Source: Halolactibacillus halophilus
GTDB lineage: Bacteria > Bacillota > Bacilli > Bacillales > Amphibacillaceae
Assembly (NCBI RefSeq): GCF_900115605.1
Contig: NZ_FOXC01000021.1
Coordinates: 1-47,850 of the forward strand
Direction: 5' to 3'
DNA: 47,850 nucleotides
In this document: piece by piece, positions 8,754-18,370 of the stretch
Layout of the letters: each line of letters opens with the position of its first letter
Numbering within the stretch: the first letter of the stretch is position 1
The notes under the pieces: generated by a model
Databases searched by the model: none
What the model was told of the DNA's origin: nothing
The model's input: only the letters and a program-made list of their open reading frames with translations
Made by a program: the position numbers and the translations under genes

Positions 8754-8927
8754 ACTTCACTCTCCTCAAATCAGTATTTAATCAATATTCTGTAAACTCA
8801 TCTTCTTAAAAAAACGGACATCTCTTCTTCTAAAAGTGCCCGTTCTCTTTCACTGCTAATCATGGCGTCAAACTGCTCAACCAGAATCACTACTGATCAT
8901 GGTGTCAAACTGATTATGGATATCTGA

Positions 8928-9031
8928 AAAGTTACCATCACTTCTTATCTGGGATGTTTACCATCACTGCCTATTTAGGATGTTTACCATCACTGCCTAT
9001 TTAGGATGTTTACCATCACTGCTTATCTCGG
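8928..9031. repeat. Four 26-bp tandem repeats
   Basis: Four head-to-tail copies of a 26-bp unit beginning ATGTTTACCATCAC lie at 8928-8953 (diverged), 8954-8979, 8980-9005 (identical to the previous copy) and 9006-9031 (diverged in the last 10 bases). A second motif, ATCATGGxGTCAAACTG, recurs nearby at about 8860, 8897 and (diverged) 9027. The gap 8754-9287 holds no convincing gene. A 67-codon plus-strand frame starting inside copy 4 has no ribosome binding site and is not accepted. Confidence 0.9.
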
Positions 9032-9232
9032 TGTCAAAGTAATCATGTATATCAGCCAGATTAAGCTCACCCTGTATATAACCCTTAGTAGAGCTAAGCC
9101 TCATTATATAAGATTCCCAAAATTTACTTATGTGGATGGAAAGTTTCTTGGGGAGTTAGGAGGGTTGGGGATTCACTGGATGGGTGGGAGTGGGGAATCA
9201 GATAATTGAATAAAATACAGAGATTGCATTAA

Positions 9233-9264
9233 CTTGTCCATTTGTCCATTTGTCCACTTGTCTG
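9233..9264. repeat. 8-bp tandem repeat (TTTGTCCA)
   Basis: Four consecutive octamers read CTTGTCCA, TTTGTCCA, TTTGTCCA and CTTGTCTG. They end 23 bases before the stop of the flippase gene at the distal end of the capsule operon and are followed by GTCACTGGCACC. The function is unknown. Confidence 0.8.
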
Positions 9265-9287
9265 TCACTGGCACCTCTCAAATTTAA

Positions 9288-10739
9288 TCATTGGTTCAAC
9301 ACTTTCCAATTAGCAATTATATTTTTTCGTATCAATATCAAATAAACAATTCCCCAGATAGCACCTAATAGAATCGCTTCTAAAATGCTTCCGATTATAT
9401 AGTCAACATGGATTTGCTCTTTTACAAGTATAAAGAAAACAGCTAGAAATGTATTAATTGCGAGCAACCTACCCAGTTTTGCCCAAGGGAATATACTGGT
9501 AAATTTTACATCTATACTTTTTGCTGTTGCAAATAATTGTAGTAATTGAACTAAAAGTATAGATATAAAAGAGGCATAAGCTGGCCCAATAAAACCAAAA
9601 ATCAAATAAAAAATATAATTCAATATCACATTTATGAGTAGCGATAAAATCGAACTATAAAATATAAATTTTGTTTTTCCGATAGAGTTCAATATCATTC
9701 CAAAATATGTAACTCTAAGCAACAAAACTAAACTATATACTCTAAACACAGCTACCCCAGGTAGGTATTTTTCGGAATATAATAATGATATAACTTCTGG
9801 CGCAAAAACTATCAATCCAAATGAAACAAAACAAATTATGATGAATGAAATTTCAATAGAGTTTCCCCAAATATTTACAGCGTCATCATATTCTTTGTCT
9901 CTCAATAATCTTACTAATCTCGGCATCAAAACTGCTGTTAATGCACTAGCTATTATTGTAACTGGCATTTCTCTTGCAGCATTGGTATATATTGCTATGT
10001 CTTCTGTTGAAAAGAATCTACCTATTACCAATTTATCTAATTCTACACTTAATCTTCCAACAACGGAAGCTAAACCTAGAGGAAGAGAAAACTTTAGTAT
10101 ATTCCTAGTATCTTTTAAATCAAAATTAAAGCGTAATTTTCCTGCAGTACTATAGACAATAAAATATACAACAATTGCAAATAATGACTCTAGGACAATA
10201 AACATAATCATGTAGTAACTAAACGACAAGTCAAATAGTTCTACTAGAAATATGGTTAATAGAATTGCGATACTATTCAATACTCTGAATAACATTACAG
10301 AATTAGGTTTGCCATAAACAATTAATACATGATCAATGCTCGAAAGTATTATCTTAGTCCATGGAAAAATTGCTAAAATATATATAAACTTCTCGATTAA
10401 AGGATTACTAAAATAAGATACTATTAATGGTGTTGATAAGACTAGAACCAGCCCTGTTAGAAATCCTAATAGAGTTGATAAAGTATAGTATATTGATAAA
10501 AATTTTTGTCTGCTCTCTTTTGTTTCAGCTCTTGCTAAGAAGAAATTAATACTATTCGGAAGTCCCATCATAATAACAGTTGTTATTAAGTTAATCACCA
10601 ATAATAATTGTGAATAAGTGCCGTACTCCTCTAAGGTTCTAAATCGGGATAATAACATTGCTGCCAACATCGAAAGAACCATAGTTATTATTTTTGATGT
10701 TGTTAATTTTAGTGCATCACTGGCGATTGTCTGTTTCAA
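9288..10739 (-). CDS. wzx: Wzx-type polysaccharide flippase
   Basis: A 483-residue integral membrane protein of the polysaccharide transport (MOP) family, which flips undecaprenyl-linked repeat units across the cytoplasmic membrane. About 12-14 hydrophobic segments span the whole length. The N-terminal block LSRFRTLEEYGTYSQLLLVINLITTVIMMGLPNSINFFLARA is typical of Wzx/RfbX proteins. Translation starts at TTG (10737-10739) with AGGAGA 7 bases upstream. It is the last gene of the capsule operon, 11 bases downstream of a GT4 gene. No clear terminator follows. Its presence together with Wzy and Wzz-type genes makes this a Wzy-dependent pathway. Confidence 0.9.
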   Translation of the reverse strand: MKQTIASDALKLTTSKIITMVLSMLAAMLLSRFRTLEEYGTYSQLLLVINLITTVIMMGLPNSINFFLARAETKESRQKFLSIYYTLSTLLGFLTGLVLVLSTPLIVSYFSNPLIEKFIYILAIFPWTKIILSSIDHVLIVYGKPNSVMLFRVLNSIAILLTIFLVELFDLSFSYYMIMFIVLESLFAIVVYFIVYSTAGKLRFNFDLKDTRNILKFSLPLGLASVVGRLSVELDKLVIGRFFSTEDIAIYTNAAREMPVTIIASALTAVLMPRLVRLLRDKEYDDAVNIWGNSIEISFIIICFVSFGLIVFAPEVISLLYSEKYLPGVAVFRVYSLVLLLRVTYFGMILNSIGKTKFIFYSSILSLLINVILNYIFYLIFGFIGPAYASFISILLVQLLQLFATAKSIDVKFTSIFPWAKLGRLLAINTFLAVFFILVKEQIHVDYIIGSILEAILLGAIWGIVYLILIRKNIIANWKVLNQ

Positions 10740-10750
10740 TGCATTCTCTC

Positions 10751-11980
10751 CTAATCGTTATTAACTCCATAATATTCTTGATGTAGTTTATTAACTATGT
10801 TCAATTCAGCTTCCATTCTTTCATCCCAACTCCAAAATTCTCTTTCAGCATATGCCTTAGCATTTTCACCTAATGTTTTCGCATAATTTTGGTCTTCTAA
10901 TATTTTTATTATCTCTGTAGGAAGTAAATCAAGATTATTAACATCTAAAAGTACCCCATTTTGATTATTCATAATTAAGGAACTTGTGTCTCCAACATTC
11001 AGTGTTATTATGGGTTTTCCGCAAGACATAGCCTCCAATAACGGATTTCCCACATTACTTAAATCATATAATGACAAGAAAATATCAGCAATTTCCATAT
11101 AATCTTTTATTTCTGATTGCTCAACAGCCCCAATAAAACAAACATTGTCAGTAACACTTAGTTTTTTAGCTAATTTCATTAGATTTTCCTTTTCATCACC
11201 GTCTCCAACAATAACTAGCTTAATATTACGATCGATATCAACAAGTTTTTCCATTGCATTAATGGATCTATCTAATCTTTTCCAAGAAGCTAATCTCGAT
11301 ACAGTTAATAAAACCTTATCATTTTCTCTAATATCACATTTCTTCCTTATTTCACTTATATTATCTATATTTACTTCATTGCTTCTATTTATATCCACAC
11401 CATTTCTCCAGAACTTAATAGTATTTGATTGGTTGCCCAACCTTTTTAACACCTTATCTCCGTGTGTTCCATCATCAGTCATAATAGTGATATCAGCATT
11501 GGTACTCAATGCATTAAAATGCGGATATTTTTTTAATCTATTTATACAATTATCTTTGATAGGATGGAGTACCGTACCTTGAAATCTTGTAACTAATGGT
11601 AACCCAAATTTATTAGCCAACTTTTTTGCTGCTCTCGCACCATGTACTTCATATGCATATACACAACTATTTCCTTGCGATTCTTCAATTATATTTTTTG
11701 CTATTTTGTATAAAATGTAGTTCCCATGCAAAGAATGTAATATCCTTCCCAAAAAGCTTATCTTTTTGACTTTAGTTAATGGGAAAAAAAATGGTTTGAA
11801 ATTATAGTTTACAACACCATTGATTTCGGGAGTTTCTCCAATTTTATAATTCGGATTAACTAGTATAACATCCCATCCGTCCTTTGCATAAGCATCTATT
11901 GTTTTAAAAAAAGATTGTGCACCTTTTCCTTTTTCCATTGACCACAAATTCAAATAAGTAAGAAATATTATTTGCTTCAA
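10751..11980 (-). CDS. Glycosyltransferase family 4
   Basis: A cytoplasmic GT-B fold glycosyltransferase of 409 residues that would add one sugar of the capsule repeat to the lipid-linked acceptor. The C-terminal donor-binding domain shows LLTVSRLASWKRLDRSI (about 215-231) and the E-x7-E motif region GNPLLEAMSCGKPIITLNVGDTSSLI (about 316-341). The N-terminal acceptor domain holds EVHGARAAKKLANKFGLPLVTRFQG. The start is TTG (11978-11980), overlapping the stop of the upstream polymerase gene as TTGA, with AAGGAG upstream. Donor and acceptor sugars cannot be predicted. Confidence 0.88.
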   Translation of the reverse strand: MKQIIFLTYLNLWSMEKGKGAQSFFKTIDAYAKDGWDVILVNPNYKIGETPEINGVVNYNFKPFFFPLTKVKKISFLGRILHSLHGNYILYKIAKNIIEESQGNSCVYAYEVHGARAAKKLANKFGLPLVTRFQGTVLHPIKDNCINRLKKYPHFNALSTNADITIMTDDGTHGDKVLKRLGNQSNTIKFWRNGVDINRSNEVNIDNISEIRKKCDIRENDKVLLTVSRLASWKRLDRSINAMEKLVDIDRNIKLVIVGDGDEKENLMKLAKKLSVTDNVCFIGAVEQSEIKDYMEIADIFLSLYDLSNVGNPLLEAMSCGKPIITLNVGDTSSLIMNNQNGVLLDVNNLDLLPTEIIKILEDQNYAKTLGENAKAYAEREFWSWDERMEAELNIVNKLHQEYYGVNND

Positions 11981-13260
11981 TATTCTTCTCCTTCCTGCTG
12001 CCTTATAATCTTGTTTTCACTAAATTTTGGAATTCCTTGAAATGCAATGGCTATAGCCCAGAAAACCCATAACCACTCACTACTAATATTGGAACTTGAA
12101 CTAACTGAACCTACAATATAACCCACCATTGATGACATTATCGCTAATGAAATTGTAATCTCAATTTTATTTGATGATTTTTTATATTTTCTATACATAG
12201 AATTAAACAACCTAATATAAAACCACATATACATTATAAATATTATGATTCCGTATCCAACTAGTATTTCGAACCACCAATTGTGAATATTTAAAATATC
12301 ACCAACGAAATATTTGCTATAATTGGCCATCCATATTTCAATATTCCCTGCACCAGTTCCAAATCCGAAAGTGGATAATAAGAAAATCATACCATTCTTT
12401 ATTAAATTAATTCTAGTTGCATCTGAACCAATCTGTGCAGCAAATCTAAAGGTTAAGTTTTCGTCAATTAACGAGTAAAAACTTACTATATATTCAGGTT
12501 TAATTACTAAAATGAAAAAAGCTAACCCTAAAACAAATAATAATCCGCGTCTAACTCGTTTATTCTTTAAGGCGAGAAAAACGAATGCTGACAAAGCCAT
12601 TATAAAGCCTAAGATGTTCGCTCTAGATCCAGTCATTACTAAAAGGTAGCTTGAAGACAAAATAAACCCGATATTTAATATTTTATAACTCAATTTTTTT
12701 GAATTATAAACACAAACATATAGAATAAATACTGAAAACAACATAAATGTCGCAAAGTTATTAGTGTTACTAAACATCGAAACTGGCAATTTGTAATTCA
12801 CATACTTTTGAATACTATCATTTAGGAATATGTAATTTCCTGTAGTTATTTCATACCAACCCATGATGTTGTGAAAATAGATCATAATTGATAAAAACTT
12901 AAATGTTTTAAGTATATCGTAATTTGACTTTAAATATCTAGAAAAAATTACTACAGCTAAAAATCCCAATACTAAGAAATAAACTGATCTTAACCATCCG
13001 CTATAGTCTTTAACCCATGCTAGTGTCATAATTGCATAAGCTACCCATATAAACATAAAAATTATCGAATAACTATTTTCTTTTTTTCTAAACACAACTA
13101 TTGGTTTATAGTTCAATAATACTTCAAGCAACATATAAATTGTTAGTAGTATTACAAACCCTCTAAAAATCGAAAGTTGAACTCCAGCAAGTTCTATAGA
13201 CAGAATACTTGCACCAATCGATGAAGTTAATGCTATCATATACACAATTTTTTTAGCCAT
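11977..13260 (-). CDS. wzy: Wzy-type polysaccharide polymerase
   Basis: A 427-residue polytopic membrane protein with about 10-12 hydrophobic segments and a large extracytoplasmic loop (about 250-325) before the last segments. The SRANILGFIMALSAF block and the following GFGTGAGNIEIW loop are characteristic of the O-antigen ligase/polymerase (Wzy_C) superfamily. Wzy would link repeat units outside the membrane. The frame could start at GTG 13263 or the adjacent ATG 13260; AAGGA lies upstream of both. It overlaps the next gene by 4 bases. Base composition is visibly more AT-rich than the cpsB-cpsD region. Confidence 0.82.
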   Translation of the reverse strand: MAKKIVYMIALTSSIGASILSIELAGVQLSIFRGFVILLTIYMLLEVLLNYKPIVVFRKKENSYSIIFMFIWVAYAIMTLAWVKDYSGWLRSVYFLVLGFLAVVIFSRYLKSNYDILKTFKFLSIMIYFHNIMGWYEITTGNYIFLNDSIQKYVNYKLPVSMFSNTNNFATFMLFSVFILYVCVYNSKKLSYKILNIGFILSSSYLLVMTGSRANILGFIMALSAFVFLALKNKRVRRGLLFVLGLAFFILVIKPEYIVSFYSLIDENLTFRFAAQIGSDATRINLIKNGMIFLLSTFGFGTGAGNIEIWMANYSKYFVGDILNIHNWWFEILVGYGIIIFIMYMWFYIRLFNSMYRKYKKSSNKIEITISLAIMSSMVGYIVGSVSSSSNISSEWLWVFWAIAIAFQGIPKFSENKIIRQQEGEEY

Positions 13261-13273
13261 CACAATTTCATCC

Positions 13274-14410
13274 TTATCTATTACTAGTGATCTCTTTATA
13301 TATCACATTTAGCTGTTCTGATATAACATTAGGACTATACCTAATTTTTACACTATCTGATATTCTCTTTCTATTAAAACTTTTGATATGTTCTTTCATA
13401 AAAATTAAGCTAGTTGTTAAATCATAGACATTATCTACTTCAACAAGGACGCCATTTTCTCTATTAATAAAATCTTCAGGACCTCCACACTTTGTTGCAA
13501 TCACTGGAAGCCCCATAGACATCGCTTCAATATAAACTACTCCAAATGTTTCTAACTTTGATGCTAGAACAAAACAGTGACTTTCTTGCATCTTCTTCGC
13601 AATTATTTTTCTATCTTTTAACCCCATTAAAATAACTCGTTTTCTCAAATTTAATTTATTAATTAAATCTTCAAGATTCTTTCTTTCTGATCCTTCTCCA
13701 TAAATGAACAGATTTACATTGACTTCGTCTTTAAATGCATCATTGAAAGCATTAATTAATAAATCCATTCTTTTGTTTTTTGACAAACTTCCCACTGAAA
13801 TAAAATTAAATTTGATCTTATTCTTTTTCTTGATCTCGTAGTTGAATTTGCTTAGATCGACTATGTTTGGAACAACCGCGGGCTCAATCCCAAATTTTTT
13901 CATGATATTGTTTTTTAAGTACTCACTTACTACTATTATTTTAGTCATATTCTCATAAGTAAAACTTCCTAATTTGTGATAATAATTGGACAGTTCCACT
14001 TGATTCATGCCTGAATAATGCTCTGTGTGTACTAGAGGGATCCCCTTCTCTCTGAACACTTTTGCAGTAGTATAACCAATACCAATGAAATGCGAGTGGA
14101 TTACATCTGGTTTCCCGTGCTTCTTAACTACTCTTGAATATATTTTACTAAGAGCTATTTTTCTAAACTTATTAAGGATAAACTTTGGTACTCGGCCACA
14201 AGGAATATTAAGAGCTTCAACATGCACTCCATCTTTTACAAAATTTACATATCCCCACCGTCTCCATCTTCTCAAAGATCGCACATCAACTGCAGCCAAA
14301 ATAACCTCGTGACCACTTGAAGCAAGCGCTTTAGCCTGATCGAATTCAAATATTCCATTTATATTATATTTTTCAGAAGGATATCCTCTAGCTACAATTA
14401 ATACTCTCAT
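13274..14410 (-). CDS. Glycosyltransferase family 4
   Basis: A GT-B glycosyltransferase of 378 residues for capsule repeat assembly. It begins RVLIVARGYPSEKYNINGIFEFDQAKAL, the usual N-terminal Rossmann strand plus glycine-rich turn. It has the linker VIHSHFIGIGYTTAKVFREKGIPLVHTEHYSG and the donor-site motif FVLASKLETFGVVYIEAMSMGLPVIATKCGGPEDFI (about 280-315). The start ATG 14410 is preferred because GGAGGG lies just upstream; a longer frame from 14425 would begin at or before that ribosome binding site. It resembles EpsD/EpsF-type enzymes in layout. Sugar specificity is unknown. Confidence 0.88.
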   Translation of the reverse strand: MRVLIVARGYPSEKYNINGIFEFDQAKALASSGHEVILAAVDVRSLRRWRRWGYVNFVKDGVHVEALNIPCGRVPKFILNKFRKIALSKIYSRVVKKHGKPDVIHSHFIGIGYTTAKVFREKGIPLVHTEHYSGMNQVELSNYYHKLGSFTYENMTKIIVVSEYLKNNIMKKFGIEPAVVPNIVDLSKFNYEIKKKNKIKFNFISVGSLSKNKRMDLLINAFNDAFKDEVNVNLFIYGEGSERKNLEDLINKLNLRKRVILMGLKDRKIIAKKMQESHCFVLASKLETFGVVYIEAMSMGLPVIATKCGGPEDFINRENGVLVEVDNVYDLTTSLIFMKEHIKSFNRKRISDSVKIRYSPNVISEQLNVIYKEITSNR

Positions 14411-14452
14411 AGTTCCCTCCATCATTTTATTTGTTAATTAACTTATAAATAC

Positions 14453-15565
14453 TCAATAAATTGCTCTCCTGGGTCTTCCGGAATATATATAATCTAAATT
14501 ATTTACAACATCTTCCCATGTAAATTTTTGTGCTAAGTTTTCAATACTCTTTACTTTTTGTTTGATAATCTCAGGATTCATTGCAATTTTTTCTATTAAA
14601 CATCTTATATTATCAATATTGTCTCCTTCAACTACAAAACCAATATCTTCCTGGATTACAATCTTCTCTAGTACAGAACCTTTACTTACTATGATAGGTG
14701 TTTTTGTAACGATTGATTCATAAAATTTTACAGGATAAGAGTTCATATGTTGTTCGTTTTTATTAGAATAAACAGCATAAATTAAATCGGCTTCAGAATA
14801 ATAATCTGGTAATTTACTAATGTCATAGGCACCTGTAATCTTAACATTATTATATTTGCTTGTTAATTCTATTAATTTTTTATGCGCAACCCCGCCACCA
14901 TGAATTGAAATTTTAACTTTTTTTATCTGTTTACATGCTTCAAACAGATTTACAAATTCTTCAAATTGTCTGACGGAACCTATATATGAAACCCTAATAT
15001 TTTCTGAATGTTTTTTATCAATATTGCCCAAAACTCTTTTCTCTGGATAATTAGGTAAGTAAATCATTTTATTTGCGCAATTTGATATTTTTTTTTGGAT
15101 TTCATTTACATAAATTATATAATCTGATTTCATTTGAAAATGATTTACAATAAATCGAATTAAATACTTAATTCTTCTTTTACTTCCTTGCGATTCATAG
15201 ATTTCATGCATATCAAAAATTAGTTTTGAACTACTACTCTTTATATATGCACCAACTACCACTCCATCTAAATCATGGCAATGAATATAGTTATAATCGC
15301 TATGCTTCAAATAGTTTTTGACTTCTAGAATAAACTCTATATATGATTTTAACTGTCTTATCCCTGATCCATATTTCGATAAAGGGAAGAATCTTTCCAC
15401 TGATATTCCATCTATCTTCTCACTCTTACGATGAACAAAATCATTTTCTCGATCCCAGCATAATACCTCTACTTGATATCCTTTATTTTGTAGGTACAAT
15501 GCTTCTTTATGAACCCTAATATCTGGATCATATCTATTTGTAACAATCATTACAACTTTATTCAT
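14453..15565 (-). CDS. Glycosyltransferase family 4
   Basis: A 370-residue GT-B enzyme. The N-terminus VVMIVTNRYDPDIRVHKEALYLQNKGYQVEVLCWDR is a common signature of GT4 enzymes in capsule clusters. The central YIHCHDLDGVVVGAYIK and C-terminal YYSEADLIYAVYSNKNEQHMNSYPVKFYESIVTKTPIIVSK parts fit the family, although the donor-site E-x7-E region is diverged (KFYESIVTKTPII). It overlaps the preceding aminotransferase gene by 8 bases, which implies coupled translation. It is one of three GT4 genes in a row here; the acceptor and donor are unknown. Confidence 0.85.
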   Translation of the reverse strand: MNKVVMIVTNRYDPDIRVHKEALYLQNKGYQVEVLCWDRENDFVHRKSEKIDGISVERFFPLSKYGSGIRQLKSYIEFILEVKNYLKHSDYNYIHCHDLDGVVVGAYIKSSSSKLIFDMHEIYESQGSKRRIKYLIRFIVNHFQMKSDYIIYVNEIQKKISNCANKMIYLPNYPEKRVLGNIDKKHSENIRVSYIGSVRQFEEFVNLFEACKQIKKVKISIHGGGVAHKKLIELTSKYNNVKITGAYDISKLPDYYSEADLIYAVYSNKNEQHMNSYPVKFYESIVTKTPIIVSKGSVLEKIVIQEDIGFVVEGDNIDNIRCLIEKIAMNPEIIKQKVKSIENLAQKFTWEDVVNNLDYIYSGRPRRAIY

Positions 15566-16700
15566 TTTTTATCACCTTTAGTGTTTTGCACAATACTCTA
15601 CATACTTTATTTGCTTCTTCTTCACTCAAATACGGATGCATCGGCAAAGAAAGAACTGTATCACAAAGCTCATTAGTCACTTCAAAGTTATTATCACCGT
15701 AATCAAACTCCGCAAAGGCACTTTGCTTATGCATCGGCTTTGTATAGTAGATCATACTTGGAACGCCTTCTTCTTTTAATTTAGCTTGTAAAGCATCTCT
15801 TTCCTCTTTGTTCTTTAACTTAATAGTATACTGCGCAAAACTTGATACATATCCTTCTGGAATAATTGGTGTTTCTACAACCCCTTTAAGTTTCTCAGTA
15901 TATAATTTATAAACTCTATTTACATCTTCTAGTTCATGTTCAATAAAGGCTGTCAGCTTAACGTTAAGTACAGCGGCTTGAATTGAATCAAGTCTAGAAT
16001 TAATACCTATTCTCACGTTGTCATACTTATTGTCCCCTTTACCATGAACCTTCAATGAATTAAGAAGTTCTGCTAACGCATCATCATTTGTAAAAATTGC
16101 ACCGCCATCACCGTAACATCCTAATGGTTTTGCTGGGAAGAAAGATGTTGTTGCTGCATCACCAAAACTACAAGTTTTCTTACCATTAATGCTACCACCA
16201 AAACCTTGAGCTGCATCTTCCAACACTCTCAAGTTATACTTCTTAGCAATTTTCTCAATTTCCATATGATCAGCAGGTAAACCAAATAAGTCCACCGGAA
16301 TAATAACCTTTGGAGTAAGCTTACCTTCATCTAGCACCTTATTTATTGCTTTTTCAAGTTTAGTAGTATCAGTATTAAACGTATCCCTATCAACATCTAC
16401 AAATATTGGTGTAGCTCCTCTCAATGAAACAATCTCTCCTGTTGAGAAGAACGTAAAATCAGGAACAAAAACAGCATCTCCTTCTTTTATATCCCATGCC
16501 ATCATGAGGAGAGTCATGGCTTCAGTTCCATTAGCACAGGTAATACAATGTTTCACACCTACATATTCAGCCAGTCTTTGCTCTAGCACGTTCACTTCTT
16601 TGCCACCAATAAAATTAGTGTTATTTATAACTTCCTGGATTGCTGAATCAATCTCTTTTTTATATTTATTATACTGAGCTTTTAAGTCTCTAAATTCCAT
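15558..16700 (-). CDS. DegT/DnrJ-family aminotransferase (WbpE/WlbC-like)
   Basis: A PLP-dependent sugar aminotransferase of 380 residues. It probably aminates the 3-keto group of UDP-2-acetamido-2-deoxy-3-keto-glucuronate to give UDP-GlcNAc(3NH2)A. Visible features are TCANGTEAMTLLMMAW (PLP phosphate loop), VLEDAAQGFGGSINGKKTCSFGD (conserved Asp and Gln around PLP) and the lysine in FFPAKPLGCYGDGGAI that forms the internal aldimine. The start ATG 16700 is preferred over TTG 16718, because GAGGGGAG lies between them. It is followed closely by the acetyltransferase and oxidoreductase of the same pathway, which supports the WbpE-type role over perosamine- or bacillosamine-type roles. Confidence 0.87.
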   Translation of the reverse strand: MEFRDLKAQYNKYKKEIDSAIQEVINNTNFIGGKEVNVLEQRLAEYVGVKHCITCANGTEAMTLLMMAWDIKEGDAVFVPDFTFFSTGEIVSLRGATPIFVDVDRDTFNTDTTKLEKAINKVLDEGKLTPKVIIPVDLFGLPADHMEIEKIAKKYNLRVLEDAAQGFGGSINGKKTCSFGDAATTSFFPAKPLGCYGDGGAIFTNDDALAELLNSLKVHGKGDNKYDNVRIGINSRLDSIQAAVLNVKLTAFIEHELEDVNRVYKLYTEKLKGVVETPIIPEGYVSSFAQYTIKLKNKEERDALQAKLKEEGVPSMIYYTKPMHKQSAFAEFDYGDNNFEVTNELCDTVLSLPMHPYLSEEEANKVCRVLCKTLKVIKNE

Positions 16701-16718
16701 AGTCAACACTCCCCTCAA

Positions 16719-17279
16719 TTACTTTTCTTTCAAATCGTTATTTTCTAATGTGTACTCTCTTTCACACTCGCTACACTTCAAATTGTCTTTTAGAGGTACT
16801 CCACATTCACAAACCCATCCTATTTGTTTTGCCGGAACACCTGCCATTAGTGTATAGGCTGGAACATCTTTTGTCACTACCGCTCCTGAAGCAATCATTG
16901 CCCATTCACCGATGGTGTTGCCGCATACAATAGTTGCATTCGCACCTATAGAGGCTCCATACTTAACTAAAGTTCTCTTATAACCAGCTGGGCCTTTGGG
17001 ATATTTGCTTCTTGGTGTTAGATCATTAGTAAAAACCATAGAAGGACCACAAAACACATAATCCTCAAGTTCAACACCCTCATAAACGGACACATTGTTT
17101 TGGATCTTAACACCATTACCAATTTTTACGTTATTCGATACATTTACGTTTTGACCTAAAGAACACTTCTCACCAATCTGAGCACCTTTGTGGACATGGC
17201 AGAAATGCCATATTTTTGTACCCTCACCTATAGATACATCAGCATCTACATAACTGCTTTCATGGACGAAGTAGCTCAT
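16719..17279 (-). CDS. Hexapeptide-repeat N-acetyltransferase (WbpD/WlbB-like)
   Basis: A left-handed beta-helix acetyltransferase of 186 residues, probably a trimer. It would acetylate the 3-amino group of UDP-GlcNAc3NA with acetyl-CoA. Hexapeptide repeats run from about residue 12 to 150 (for example [23 protein letters not shown]), and the [11 protein letters not shown] end is typical. The extra C-terminus contains CECGVPL...CSECERE, a four-cysteine knuckle that may bind zinc and is seen in WbpD/WlbB-type proteins. Its ATG overlaps the stop of the oxidoreductase gene by 4 bases. The downstream aminotransferase starts within 20 bases. Confidence 0.88.
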   Translation of the reverse strand: MSYFVHESSYVDADVSIGEGTKIWHFCHVHKGAQIGEKCSLGQNVNVSNNVKIGNGVKIQNNVSVYEGVELEDYVFCGPSMVFTNDLTPRSKYPKGPAGYKRTLVKYGASIGANATIVCGNTIGEWAMIASGAVVTKDVPAYTLMAGVPAKQIGWVCECGVPLKDNLKCSECEREYTLENNDLKEK

Positions 17280-18358
17280 CGGTCGAACCTTCCTTTAAAA
17301 TCTAATGTGCTGCATTTATTAAGTGGAAGTTTTACACTCTTTCCTTCCGCTGCTGACTTGTAAATAGCAAGTACTATCTCAAGTGCGTTTCTTCCATCGA
17401 CAGCTGTCACATATGGCTGTCTATCGTTCTCAATTGCGTCAATTACATCTGCATAGAGTGGATTGTGACCAAATCCATAAACATTCGGTGGGTTCTCATG
17501 GTATTTCTCTTTTACTTCTTCTGGATCATCTAGATTATCTGCAAACTGCCATTCCTCAATTAGATTTACAGACTTTCCGCCCGCTTTAACCGTTCCTTTT
17601 TCTCCAAAGATGTATAAAGTTTCTTCAAAATTTTTAGGATAAATATTTGTAGTACCTTCAATAAGGCCATAGCTTCCATTAGCAAACTTAACTAATGCCA
17701 TCCCTAAATCTTCTGCATCAATGAATCCATGGATTAGATTATCTGTCATACCTACAACTTCAGTGATTTCATCACCCATCATCCATCTCAATAGATCTAT
17801 ATTATGGATGCACTGATTCATTAAAGCACCGCCATCTTGTTCCCAGGTACCTCGCCAAGGTGCTTGAGTATAATAATCTTCTCCCCTGTTCCATCTGATG
17901 TGGGCTGTTCCATGCATCAGTCTACCAAATCGATCAGCTTCAACAGCTTCTCTAATCTTTTGTACAGACTTATTGAACCTATTCTGATGACATGCACTGA
18001 CCTTTATATTCCTTTCATTGGCCTTCTCTATTATTTGATCTGCTTCTTCTAAAGAAAGTGCTATCGGTTTTTCAATGATAAGATTTGCGCCAGCATCAAT
18101 ACATTCCAGAGCAATCTGACCATGCCTACCACTTTCAGTGCATATGGCCACAAGTTCTGGTTTTTCAGTTTGAAGCATTTCCTTATAATCAACATATTTC
18201 TTTGTTTCACTTGGTAGTTTGAAATCCTGAATGGTTTTATCAATTTTTGATTCTTCAACATCACATAAAGCTATAATATCCAAATTGTTTTCAATTGCAG
18301 CTGCTATATGATTTGGTGAAATTCTTCCACATCCGATAATCGCATATTTTAAACTCAA
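17276..18358 (-). CDS. Gfo/Idh/MocA-family oxidoreductase (WbpB/WlbA-like)
   Basis: NAD-dependent sugar oxidoreductase of 360 residues, probably oxidising C3 of UDP-GlcNAcA. The Rossmann turn [15 protein letters not shown] lies at about 8-22, the family motif [15 protein letters not shown] at about 95-109, and [17 protein letters not shown] at about 122-138. A substrate-site stretch, [20 protein letters not shown], follows at about 176-195. WbpB-type enzymes recycle NADH with 2-oxoglutarate, and the neighbouring WbpE-like aminotransferase supplies that cosubstrate from glutamate. The gene is packed between the dehydrogenase and acetyltransferase genes of the same pathway. Confidence 0.88.
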   Translation of the reverse strand: MSLKYAIIGCGRISPNHIAAAIENNLDIIALCDVEESKIDKTIQDFKLPSETKKYVDYKEMLQTEKPELVAICTESGRHGQIALECIDAGANLIIEKPIALSLEEADQIIEKANERNIKVSACHQNRFNKSVQKIREAVEADRFGRLMHGTAHIRWNRGEDYYTQAPWRGTWEQDGGALMNQCIHNIDLLRWMMGDEITEVVGMTDNLIHGFIDAEDLGMALVKFANGSYGLIEGTTNIYPKNFEETLYIFGEKGTVKAGGKSVNLIEEWQFADNLDDPEEVKEKYHENPPNVYGFGHNPLYADVIDAIENDRQPYVTAVDGRNALEIVLAIYKSAAEGKSVKLPLNKCSTLDFKGRFDR

Positions 18359-18370
18359 AGTAAGTCCCCC

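Noticed and set aside
8928-9031. Possible CRISPR array
   Set aside because: The 26-bp units are directly adjacent with no spacers, and there are no cas genes nearby. It is a simple tandem repeat.
9006-9209. 67-codon plus-strand ORF
   Set aside because: It starts inside a repeat copy, has no ribosome binding site, and its sequence has no recognisable pattern.
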